Part shown: one piece after another, positions 1-5,676 of the stretch
Layout: the number at the start of each line of letters is the position of its first letter
Numbering within the stretch: position 1 is the stretch's first letter
Source: an uncultured Clostridia bacterium
Lineage (GTDB): Bacteria; Bacillota; Clostridia; Oscillospirales; Oscillospiraceae
Direction: 5' to 3'
Assembly (NCBI GenBank): GCA_945635805.1
Contig: CALZCW010000054.1
Span: 1 to 5,712 of the forward strand
DNA length: 5,712 nucleotides
Notes under the pieces: generated by a model
The model's database searches: none
Seen by the model: the letters and a program-made list of their open reading frames with translations, nothing else
Told to the model about the DNA's origin: nothing
Translations under genes and position numbers: made by a program

Positions 1-175
1 TAGGCTTCTTGGGGGTGGTGGTACGAACTGCGGTGCAGACGCCTCTCTTCTGAGGGGAAGCAAGGTCGGTAGCGCGGTTCTTCAGGGTGTTCAGACCCTT
101 CTGCAGTGCAGGAGCCGTGGACTTGTAAGTGCTCTGTTCTCTTCCTTTTCTGACCAACTGATTAAAAGTAGGCAT
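1..175 (-). CDS. rpsL: 30S ribosomal protein S12, N-terminal 58 codons (runs off the window edge)
   Basis: S12 is a small-subunit protein at the decoding centre, involved in tRNA selection accuracy and the site of streptomycin resistance mutations. The visible 58 residues start [13 protein letters not shown], the family's hallmark N-terminus, and end [18 protein letters not shown]. The resistance-linked loop after this point lies outside the window. Between the SPALQ-like segment (here APALQ) and PQKRGVC there is an insert of about 14 residues, as in Bacillus S12 and unlike E. coli S12, which supports a Firmicute origin. The ATG at 175 has a strong AAAGGAG site (182-188) 6 nt upstream. The gene lies 84 bp downstream of ybxF on the same strand and is probably cotranscribed from the promoter at 594-622. 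In relatives rpsG, fusA and tuf follow, so they are expected just beyond the left edge. The gene is cut by the window, not truncated by mutation. Confidence 0.98.
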   Translation of the reverse strand, partial: MPTFNQLVRKGREQSTYKSTAPALQKGLNTLKNRATDLASPQKRGVCTAVRTTTPKKP

Positions 176-198
176 GTTGTTCTCCTTTCTTTTGAATT

Positions 199-213
199 AC
201 GCTGTATCAGCGT
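199..213 (-). other. Small perfect hairpin upstream of the rpsL ribosome binding site
   Basis: ACGCTG (199-204) and CAGCGT (208-213) form a perfect 6-bp inverted repeat around a 3-nt loop. It ends 10 bp upstream of the rpsL Shine-Dalgarno sequence. There is no T-run behind it on the minus strand, so it does not look like a terminator. A role in processing or stabilising the ybxF-rpsL mRNA is only a guess. Confidence 0.45.
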
Positions 214-224
214 TTATATTATCC

Positions 225-246
225 CGGAATATCCTAAAATATTCCG
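225..246 (-). other. Perfect 8-bp hairpin just after ybxF
   Basis: CGGAATAT (225-232) and ATATTCCG (239-246) pair perfectly around a 6-nt loop, 13 bp past the ybxF stop codon. On the minus strand the stem is followed by GGATAATATAAACG, not a T-run, so an efficient intrinsic terminator is unlikely. It may act as a processing site, a 3'-end stabiliser or a partial attenuator between ybxF and rpsL. Confidence 0.5.
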
Positions 247-259
247 CAGGATACAAAAA

Positions 260-499
260 TTACAGGATCGCGGCTGCTGCCGCGTCAACGGAAATATCAC
301 AGGCTGCGCCGAGCTGCTTCATGGTGGGGACAAAGATCACCGGGATATCCTCACATTTGCACTGCTGTGCAATGGGGTCCGTCAGAGCAGGGTCCGCGTC
401 CTCGGCCAGGTAGACCGTCTTGACCCCACCTGCTGTGAGCGCTTTGCGCAGCTGCTTGATGCCGACCACCCTGCGGGCGGTCTTGAGTTCGTCAAGCAC
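260..499 (-). CDS. ybxF: L7Ae/L30e-family ribosomal protein homologue (YbxF type), K-turn RNA binding
   Basis: This 79-residue protein has the compact fold of the L7Ae/L30e family, whose members bind kink-turn RNA. Visible family features are the RNA-contact helix VGIKQLRKAL (residues 12-21), the strand and loop VYLAEDADP (29-37), and the C-terminal segment MKQLGAACDISVDAAAAAIL (60-79). The last part closely resembles B. subtilis YbxF. Length is normal for YbxF (about 80 residues). The start is a GTG at 499; GGAGG at 511-515 lies 11 nt upstream, somewhat far but the only good site. In Firmicutes this gene sits between rpoC and rpsL; here rpsL follows as expected but rpoC is absent upstream, where the ftsH terminator and a strong promoter are found instead. 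YbxF is not essential in B. subtilis and its RNA target in the cell is not settled. YlxQ-like paralogues share the fold, but the rpsL linkage favours YbxF. Confidence 0.93.
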   Translation of the reverse strand: MLDELKTARRVVGIKQLRKALTAGGVKTVYLAEDADPALTDPIAQQCKCEDIPVIFVPTMKQLGAACDISVDAAAAAIL

Positions 500-510
500 T
501 GATTTTTACA

Positions 511-583
511 CCTCCGGCATTGCCAGAAATCTATGCCGGCGCAGAGAAAGCCTCTTGTGAAGCGTTCGCACGCCGATGCTCAC
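511..583 (-). other. Structured 5' leader of the ybxF-rpsL transcript
   Basis: From the predicted transcription start (about 588-590) to the ybxF GTG there are about 90 nt with three possible hairpins. The first has GUGAG (579-583) pairing with UUCAC (557-561), enclosing a 4-bp stem capped by a GCGA tetraloop (562-573). The second is AGAG/CUCU (543-546 with 552-555). The third is CCGGCAU/AUGCCGG (533-539 with 514-520), a perfect 7-bp stem with a 12-nt loop. The third stem takes up the first two G of the GGAGG ribosome binding site (511-515), so folding could lower ybxF translation. I see no kink-turn with tandem G-A pairs and no known riboswitch consensus. Regulation is inference. Confidence 0.45.
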
Positions 584-593
584 GCGATTTAGA

Positions 594-622
594 ATTATAG
601 CAGAATTAACGAAAAGTGTCAA
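594..622 (-). promoter_or_regulatory. Consensus sigma-A promoter for ybxF-rpsL
   Basis: On the minus strand TTGACA (617-622) and TATAAT (594-599) match both consensus hexamers exactly, with the ideal 17-bp spacer (600-616). A-rich tracts lie directly upstream of the -35 box (about 623-665), resembling an UP element, as is common for rRNA and ribosomal protein promoters. Transcription should start at an A near 588-590. This is the strongest regulatory signal in the window and explains how ybxF and rpsL are expressed without rpoBC upstream. Confidence 0.93.
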
Positions 623-665
623 CAATTTTTGCCGCTTTTGACGAAAATTTTTTCTGTTTTTTCAT

Positions 666-702
666 AGAAAAACTGCAGGCGGCTCCGAAAAACCGCCTGC
701 AG
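666..702 (-). terminator. Intrinsic terminator of ftsH
   Basis: CTGCAGGCGG (673-682) and CCGCCTGCAG (693-702) form a perfect, GC-rich 10-bp stem with a 10-nt loop. On the minus strand the stem is followed at once by TTTTTC (667-672). There is no matching T-run on the plus-strand side, so it acts in one direction only. It lies 70 bp past the ftsH stop and 44 bp before the ybxF -35 box, and so isolates the two transcription units. Confidence 0.93.
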
Positions 703-714
703 ACAGATGTGTCG

Positions 715-759
715 GGTCCTGTCGGAGGGAGATATGCGGCCTCCGGTGCAAAACGGACC
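715..759 (-). other. Inverted repeats in the ftsH 3' untranslated region
   Basis: An outer 5-bp repeat GGTCC/GGACC (715-719 with 755-759) encloses an inner 6-bp repeat CGGAGG/CCTCCG (723-728 with 740-745). Together they could fold the short 3' untranslated region of ftsH into an interrupted stem. There is no T-run on either side, so it is not a second terminator. It may be chance in GC-rich sequence. Confidence 0.3.
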
Positions 760-772
760 GAAAAGCATTGGT

Positions 773-2719
773 TTATTCGCCCTCGGCGCTGTCCTTTTCA
801 CCTTCGGCAGCAGGCTTTTCGCCTTCAGCAGCTTCCTCGAGGGCTTTCTTCTCCTTCTCGGCGCTGTCGGCGTTGACGTAGGCCATCAGCTCGTCGCCGG
901 TGATGGTCTCCTTCTGCAGCAGGTAGAGGGAAATCTCGTCCAGCAGCGCGCGGTTGTCCCGCAGCAGGGTCTTGGCCTTGTCGTAGCTCTCGTTCAGGAG
1001 CTTACGGATCTCAGCGTCCGCCTCCGCCGCCGTCGTCTGGGCGCAGTCCATATAGGCCTGGTTGTCCAGATACTCGTTGCTGACGGTGGACAGGGCCATA
1101 AGGCCGATCTGGTCGCTCATGCCGAACTGGGTGACCATCTTCCGGGCCAGATCCGTGGCCCGCTGGATGTCGTTGGAGGCGCCGGTGGTCTGGATGCCGA
1201 AGATCAACTGCTCGGCGGCACGTCCGCCCAGGAGCATTTCAAGCTGGACCAGCAGGTCTTGCTTGGAATCCAGGTATTTTTCCTCCTCCGGCATCTGCAT
1301 GGTGTAGCCCAGGGAGCCGGAGGTGTGAGGAACGATGGTAATCTTGGAGACGGGCTGGGAATGCTTGCGCAGAGCGGCGACCAGGGCGTGTCCCACCTCA
1401 TGGTAGGCCACGATGCGCTTTTCAATATCGGTCAGCACCGTGCCCTTCTTTTCCGTACCGGCAATGACCACCTCAAAGGAGGTCAGCAGGTCCTGCTGGT
1501 TGACTGCCTGCCTGCCCATACGAACGGCGCGCAGCGCCGCCTCGTTGACCAGATTGGCCAGGTCTGCGCCTACGGCACCGGCCGTTGCCTGAGCGATCTT
1601 GCGCAGGTCCACGTCCTCGGCCAGGTGGATGTTCCGCGTGTGGACCAGAAGGGTCTGATAGCGGCCCTCCAGATTGGGGCGGTCCACCACGATACGGCGG
1701 TCAAAGCGTCCCGCACGGAGCAGGGCCTTGTCCAGAATTTCCGGGCGGTTGGTAGCCGCCAGAATGACCACGCCCTTGGAGGAATCAAAACCGTCGATCT
1801 CCGCCAGAAGCTGGTTCAGGGTCTGCTCCCGCTCGTCATTGCCGCCGAAGCGGCTGTCACGGCTGCGTCCGATGGCGTCGATCTCATCAATAAAGATGAT
1901 GGCGGGAGCCACCTTCGCGGCCTCCTTGAACAGGTCGCGGACACGGCTGGCACCGACGCCGACAAACATCTCCACGAAGTCCGAGCCGGAGATGGAGAAG
2001 AAGGGAACATGGGCCTCACCAGCCACAGCCTTGGCAAGCAGAGTCTTGCCGGTGCCGGGAGAACCCACCAGCAGCGCACCCTTGGGCAGCTTGGCACCGA
2101 TGGCGGTGTATTTTTTCGGGTTGTGGAGGAAGTCGATGATCTCCTGCAAAGACTCTTTGGCCTCGTCCTGACCGGCCACGTCCCGGAAGGTCACGCCGGT
2201 CTCCTTTTCCATATAGACCTTTGCCTTGCTCTTGCCAATGCCGCCGATGCCTCCCATGCCGCCACCGCCGCTGCGGTTGGCAATGACGCGCATGAGCAGC
2301 ATCATGCCGAAGAAGAAGATCAGCGGCAGGATGATCCAGCTAAAGAGCAGTGAGGAGGAATTGTCCTCCTCCAGAACGCCGGCGAAGACCACATCATTAC
2401 TCTGCAGGATCGCGATCACCTCGTTCAGCTCCACGCCCGGCAGACGGGCGGTATAGTAAACGGAGCGGACCTTTTCCTGGGCATCTTCCCGGAGGAGATA
2501 GGAGATATAGGTATCTCCTATCTCCACCTCTTCCACTTCATTTTTTTCCACCGCCGTCAGGAAGGTATCGTAGGTGACCTCCTCCTGGCCGACGGAATTA
2601 AAAAGCTGCATGATACGGCTGCCAAAAACAAGCAGCAACAAGAGCGCCACCGCTATAACGATGAACGGCAGATTGGAGCGTCCGTTTTCCGGTTTTTTCC
2701 CCTGATTGTTGTTCTGCAC
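773..2719 (-). CDS. ftsH: ATP-dependent membrane zinc metalloprotease FtsH
   Basis: FtsH is a hexameric membrane-anchored AAA+ protease that extracts and degrades misfolded membrane proteins and some regulators. From the GTG at 2719 it has 648 residues, a normal length. In order: membrane helix at about 17-37, extracytoplasmic domain about 38-122, second helix about 123-146, a Gly-rich linker (151-162), then the AAA domain. This carries Walker A GSPGTGKT (219-226), pore loop MFVG (251-254), Walker B IIFIDEID (274-281) and Arg fingers R335 and R338. The peptidase has HEVGH (440-444) with D517 as likely third zinc ligand. The tail (about 621-648) is Glu/Lys-rich with three AEGE repeats. Walker A has Ser where Pro is usual; all catalytic residues are present. 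The GTG start is chosen because AAGGAG (2729-2734) lies 9 nt upstream. An in-frame ATG at 2752 would add 11 residues but has only a weak site. It ends at the terminator at 666-702. Confidence 0.97.
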   Translation of the reverse strand: MQNNNQGKKPENGRSNLPFIVIAVALLLLLVFGSRIMQLFNSVGQEEVTYDTFLTAVEKNEVEEVEIGDTYISYLLREDAQEKVRSVYYTARLPGVELNEVIAILQSNDVVFAGVLEEDNSSSLLFSWIILPLIFFFGMMLLMRVIANRSGGGGMGGIGGIGKSKAKVYMEKETGVTFRDVAGQDEAKESLQEIIDFLHNPKKYTAIGAKLPKGALLVGSPGTGKTLLAKAVAGEAHVPFFSISGSDFVEMFVGVGASRVRDLFKEAAKVAPAIIFIDEIDAIGRSRDSRFGGNDEREQTLNQLLAEIDGFDSSKGVVILAATNRPEILDKALLRAGRFDRRIVVDRPNLEGRYQTLLVHTRNIHLAEDVDLRKIAQATAGAVGADLANLVNEAALRAVRMGRQAVNQQDLLTSFEVVIAGTEKKGTVLTDIEKRIVAYHEVGHALVAALRKHSQPVSKITIVPHTSGSLGYTMQMPEEEKYLDSKQDLLVQLEMLLGGRAAEQLIFGIQTTGASNDIQRATDLARKMVTQFGMSDQIGLMALSTVSNEYLDNQAYMDCAQTTAAEADAEIRKLLNESYDKAKTLLRDNRALLDEISLYLLQKETITGDELMAYVNADSAEKEKKALEEAAEGEKPAAEGEKDSAEGE

Positions 2720-2728
2720 AGCACCAAG

Positions 2729-2734
2729 CTCCTT
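2729..2734 (-). promoter_or_regulatory. Ribosome binding site that favours a GTG start for ftsH
   Basis: AAGGAG, inside the longer GGGAAGGAG, lies 9 nt upstream of the GTG at 2719. The alternative ATG at 2752 is preceded only by GGGGA at a longer distance. If the ATG were used, this strong site would lie inside the coding sequence with no purpose. Confidence 0.7.
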
Positions 2735-2786
2735 CCCTATGTTTCGCTTCATGATAGCACATTTCCCCGTGGTTGGCAATAAATCC

Positions 2787-2798
2787 CGCGAAAACGCG
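2787..2798. repeat. CGCG-AAAA-CGCG inverted repeat between ftsH and rlmB
   Basis: CGCG at 2787-2790 and again at 2795-2798 flank AAAA. On either strand this can form a short hairpin with a 4-nt loop. It sits in the presumed promoter or 5' untranslated region of ftsH. The 11-mer AAATCCCGCGA (2781-2791) that overlaps its left arm recurs, inverted, at 5682-5692. Confidence 0.35.
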
Positions 2799-2810
2799 CT
2801 GTAAATTTTC

Positions 2811-2822
2811 TGTGAATTCACA
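2811..2822. promoter_or_regulatory. Perfect 12-bp palindrome, possible operator
   Basis: TGTGAATTCACA is perfectly self-complementary and lies 7 bp upstream of the rlmB -35 box in the divergent ftsH/rlmB spacer. Its half-sites recall Rex (TTGTGAA) and CRP (TGTGA) half-sites, but the gap between half-sites is too short for either. No regulator can be named. Confidence 0.35.
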
Positions 2823-2829
2823 AATCTTA

Positions 2830-2858
2830 TTGTTTCCCAAGCCGTTGTCTGATATAAT
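2830..2858 (+). promoter_or_regulatory. Promoter of the rlmB operon with extended -10
   Basis: TATAAT at 2853-2858 is a perfect -10 box, preceded by TGA, which gives the extended TGn element. TTGTTT at 2830-2835 is a weak -35 box (3 of 6) at exactly 17 bp. The extended -10 can make up for a poor -35. Transcription would start near 2865, leaving a leader of about 27 nt before rlmB. Confidence 0.8.
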
Positions 2859-2891
2859 AAATAGGAATATTTTTTGAAACAGGGAGTTTTT

Positions 2892-3662
2892 ATGAAAAAA
2901 GAGAAGGAATTTGACCGTCCGGAGGAGCTTTCCGAGGGCATGATTGAGGGTAGGAACGCCGTTACCGAGGCGCTGCGCAGCGGCCGGACCATCAACAAGG
3001 TCTTTCTGGCCGACGGCGACACGGACCGGGCGTTGGGCCGTCTTGCCGCCATGGCAAAGGACAGCGGCGCCGTCGTGGTCCGCATTGACCGGCGCAAGCT
3101 CAACGAAATGAGCCAGACCGGCGCCCATCAGGGCATCATCGCCTCCGTCGCCGCCCACGAATATGTGACCGTGGAGGATATGCTGGCAGCCGCCGAGGCC
3201 AAGGGGGAAGCACCCCTGCTCGTCTTGTGTGATGAGCTTTCCGATCCCCACAATTTAGGCGCCATTCTCCGCACGGCCGAGTGTGCCGGAGCCCACGGCG
3301 TCATCATCCCCAAGCGCCGCAGCGTAGGTCTGACCGCCGTGGTGGGCAAGGCCTCCGCAGGCGCGGTGGAATATATGCCCGTGGCCCGGGTGTCCAACCT
3401 GGCCGCCACCATCCGTGATCTGAAGCAACGGGGCGTCTGGATCTACGGCACTGCGGCAAACGGGAATACAACGCTCTACAATGCGGATCTGAAAGGTCCC
3501 GCTGCCATCGTCATCGGCAACGAGGGCGTGGGCATGAGCCGCATTGTGGCGGAAAGCTGTGATTTTCTGGTCAGTATTCCCATGAAAGGCCATATCTCCT
3601 CACTAAATGCCTCAGCCGCCGCCGCAATTTTGCTCTACGAGGCCGTCCGACAAAGAGGTTAG
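2892..3662 (+). CDS. rlmB: 23S rRNA (guanosine-2'-O-)-methyltransferase RlmB, SpoU/TrmH family
   Basis: RlmB methylates the 2'-OH of G2251 (E. coli numbering) in the peptidyl-transferase P-loop of 23S rRNA, using S-adenosylmethionine. The 256 residues show an L30e-like RNA-binding domain (about 18-93) beginning with the typical IEGRNAVTEAL, then a SPOUT catalytic domain (about 108-256). All three SpoU motifs are present: DPHNLGAILRTAE (118-130) with N121 and R127, IVIGNEGVGMS (206-216) with E211, and IPMKGHISSLNASAAAAILL (229-248) in the knot. The ATG at 2892 is preceded by AGGGAG (2881-2886) with 5 nt between; an in-frame ATG at 2874 has no such site and would place the leader inside the gene. 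The next gene starts 5 nt after the stop. In Bacillus the orthologue (yacO) lies in a cysS-mrnC-yacO-yacP cluster, not kept here. A related tRNA or rRNA 2'-O-methyltransferase is possible, but the N-terminal domain favours RlmB. Confidence 0.93.
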   Translation: MKKEKEFDRPEELSEGMIEGRNAVTEALRSGRTINKVFLADGDTDRALGRLAAMAKDSGAVVVRIDRRKLNEMSQTGAHQGIIASVAAHEYVTVEDMLAAAEAKGEAPLLVLCDELSDPHNLGAILRTAECAGAHGVIIPKRRSVGLTAVVGKASAGAVEYMPVARVSNLAATIRDLKQRGVWIYGTAANGNTTLYNADLKGPAAIVIGNEGVGMSRIVAESCDFLVSIPMKGHISSLNASAAAAILLYEAVRQRG

Positions 3663-3667
3663 GTTCT

Positions 3668-5656
3668 ATGGAACGACGTGAGCCGGAACAACTGAATAAC
3701 AAGGACACGTCGGAGGAATTCGCCCTGGAGGACATCCTGCGGGAATTCGGCGGTGAGCCGAAAGAAACGGAAAAGCCCGAAGAGGCGTCCGAGGAAGCGC
3801 CCAAGCAGCCGCTCTCGCGGGACACCATGGTCTTCAAGCCTATCCGCAGCGCACCCGCTCCCACAGAGGGTGACGCGCCGGTCAAGGTCTTTTCCGGGAA
3901 GAAGCCCGTGCCCGTGGTGCGCAACGCGGTAAAGATCGACGACGAGCCGGAGGAAGCACCGCCGGAGGAAACAGCTCCGAAGCCGGAAGCGCCCGTCAAG
4001 CCGCCCATTGGTCTGGTGCCGGACCTGCCTGTGGAGCCACTCTCGCCGCGCAAGGCCCTTGCCGACACGCAAAAGGGCACGACCTGGCAGTTCTGGCGGA
4101 TGGTGCTGCTGCTTCTGGCAGCTTTCTGTGAGGCGCTGCTGCTGCCGGAGCTTTGGCCGGCGCAGATGCTGCCGGCGCTGAAGCCCTATATCCCCTATCT
4201 GCACTTCGGGCTGCTGGGGCTTTCCCTGCTGCTCTCGTGGGACGTACTCTGGCGTGGGCTGTTGGATCTGGTCCACCTGAGCATCAGCCCCTTCACTCTG
4301 AGTTTACCCATCAGCATCCTTGCCGTCCTTCAGATGGTCCAGACCTACCCGGACTGCGAGGACAGCTACAGCGGTGTCGTCATCCTGCTGCTGTTCTTCC
4401 TGCTGCGGACGCTCCGCGCTGAAAAGCGGGGTAAGGTCCACGCTCTGCGGACGGTCTGCGGTTTTTCCTCTCCCATGGGGATCTTCGACGCCCGCCAACT
4501 GCTCAAGGACACCGACTCCCTGCGCAGGGAAACAGCGGATATGAACCTGTTTCTGCGGGATCTTTCAGCCCCAGACAGTCCGAAACGGATCCTGAGCTTT
4601 TACTGCACCATCCTTCTGCCCATCAGCGCTGCGGCGGCAAAACTGCTGGCCCAGCGCACCGTGGCCGACTTTATCCCCATCTGGCTGATCCTGCTGCTGG
4701 CCGCCACGCCCTTTGCAGGCGCGTTGTGTTATCCCCGCATTTTCTGTGCCCTTTCCCGGCAGCTTGCCACGGTGGGAGGCGCCCTCAGCGGCTGGAAAAG
4801 CGCCAAGCTTTTTGGCGGACGCCACACCATCATCCTCCACGACGAGGACCTGTTTCCCCGCAGCAGCAGCATCACCGGCAGCGGCATGAAGATCCTCGGC
4901 TCCTTCTCTGCGCCCAGGGTCATTGCCTACGCCCGGGAAGCTCTGGAGGTCGCCGACAGTCCCCTGACGGAGCTGTTCGCCTCCCTGCAGCAGGCACAGC
5001 ACGCTCCCCGTTATCCGCTGACGGAACACCGCATCTATGACGGCGGCGGCATCGGTGCGGAGATCACGGGTGATGTGGTGCTGGTAGGCTCTCTGAGCTT
5101 CATGCACAGCATGGGCGTGCGTATGAACTCCGGCGCACGGGTGCGGCAGGCGGTCTATGTCTCCGTCAACGGAGAGCTGGCGGGCATTTTTGCCATCAAA
5201 TATAAGGCCAACGAATCCACCCGCAGCGGTCTGCGGGACGTGTTGGCCAACCGCAACTTCTCTGTGGTCATCGCCACCCGTGACTTTATCATCACCCCCG
5301 AGCTCATCGGCGCGAAATACGAGCTGCCTACCGACAATATGCGCTTCCCGCCCTATTCGGAGCGTCTGCGCCTGTCGGAGAGCAGCTCCGATAAGAAGGA
5401 GGAGCAGGGCGGCCTTATCGCCAAGGACACCTTCGGCGCTTTCGCCTCCACCGTGGCCGCCGGACGCAAGCTGCGCATCACTTCCTACTTTGCCCTGTTC
5501 ATCTGCCTGCTCTCAGGTGCCGCCGGTTTCCTGCTGTGCGTCTTCCTGCTGGTGCTGGACGCACCCTCGGTGATCTCCGCCCTCCATCTGGCCACCTTCC
5601 AGTTGCTATGGGCCGCCGCCGTGGGCTTTATCACACTGCTTTCCCTTCATTTTTGA
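3668..5656 (+). CDS. Membrane protein resembling an inactive P1B-type ATPase
   Basis: I do not recognise a named family, but the layout is that of a heavy-metal P1B pump. Residues 1-139 are an acidic, proline-rich, probably disordered cytosolic tail. Helices follow at about 140-163, 174-195, 205-226 and 235-249, then a short loop (250-306), helices at 307-328 and 333-358, a large cytosolic part (360-603) and helices at 605-630 and 637-660. That gives the 4+2+2 plan of P1B pumps. AATPFAGALCYP (345-356) matches the ACPCALGLATP membrane motif. THTII-type context at 387-390 is followed by H391 where the phosphorylated Asp belongs. SP (431-432) stands for HP, GGGIGAE (459-465) matches the nucleotide-loop glycines, GDVVLVGSLSFM and VYVSVNGELAGIFAI match the N and P domain strands, and TRD (537-539) replaces TGD. 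GDGxND is absent. So transport by phosphorylation is improbable. The ATG lies 5 nt after the rlmB stop, with AAGAGG (3653-3658) inside rlmB, suggesting coupled translation. Confidence 0.88.
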   Translation: MERREPEQLNNKDTSEEFALEDILREFGGEPKETEKPEEASEEAPKQPLSRDTMVFKPIRSAPAPTEGDAPVKVFSGKKPVPVVRNAVKIDDEPEEAPPEETAPKPEAPVKPPIGLVPDLPVEPLSPRKALADTQKGTTWQFWRMVLLLLAAFCEALLLPELWPAQMLPALKPYIPYLHFGLLGLSLLLSWDVLWRGLLDLVHLSISPFTLSLPISILAVLQMVQTYPDCEDSYSGVVILLLFFLLRTLRAEKRGKVHALRTVCGFSSPMGIFDARQLLKDTDSLRRETADMNLFLRDLSAPDSPKRILSFYCTILLPISAAAAKLLAQRTVADFIPIWLILLLAATPFAGALCYPRIFCALSRQLATVGGALSGWKSAKLFGGRHTIILHDEDLFPRSSSITGSGMKILGSFSAPRVIAYAREALEVADSPLTELFASLQQAQHAPRYPLTEHRIYDGGGIGAEITGDVVLVGSLSFMHSMGVRMNSGARVRQAVYVSVNGELAGIFAIKYKANESTRSGLRDVLANRNFSVVIATRDFIITPELIGAKYELPTDNMRFPPYSERLRLSESSSDKKEEQGGLIAKDTFGAFASTVAAGRKLRITSYFALFICLLSGAAGFLLCVFLLVLDAPSVISALHLATFQLLWAAAVGFITLLSLHF

Positions 5657-5676
5657 TTATCCTTGGACTTTTTCAC

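Noticed and set aside
506..583. Possible leader peptide (GTG at 583 to TAA at 506, 25 codons) before ybxF
   Set aside because: It has no ribosome binding site, would begin only about 5 nt from the predicted transcript start, and 25 open codons are common by chance. It would overlap the ybxF ribosome binding site, so it is worth remembering only if conserved.
707..2353. A 548-codon open frame on the plus strand across ftsH
   Set aside because: It lies antisense to the clearly coding ftsH, has no recognisable domain, and is rich in His, Gln, Gly and Val as expected for the reverse frame of a GC-rich gene. No ribosome binding site or promoter fits it.
2753..2830. Promoter for ftsH on the minus strand
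   Set aside because: TTTACA (2800-2805) is a fair -35 box but no acceptable -10 box stands at 16-18 bp. ftsH must have a promoter in this spacer, but I cannot place it.
2753..3103. N-terminal extension of ftsH up to 3103
   Set aside because: The frame stays open by chance through the spacer and antisense to rlmB. The extension lacks family similarity and would put the rlmB promoter and start inside the ftsH gene; the true N-terminus just before the first membrane helix fits a start at 2719 or 2752.
2598..3251. A 217-codon minus-strand frame over the ftsH/rlmB spacer
   Set aside because: It is antisense to rlmB and overlaps the ftsH start in another frame, with no domain or ribosome binding site.
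3659..4276. A 205-codon minus-strand frame over the start of the membrane protein gene
   Set aside because: Composition (Arg, Gln, Leu rich, no hydrophobic core) is that of a reverse-frame shadow of a proline/glutamate-rich coding region.
3668..5656. Reading the membrane protein as a working copper or zinc pump
   Set aside because: The phosphorylated Asp, CPC, TGD and GDGxND motifs are all absent, so annotating it as an active transport ATPase would mislead.
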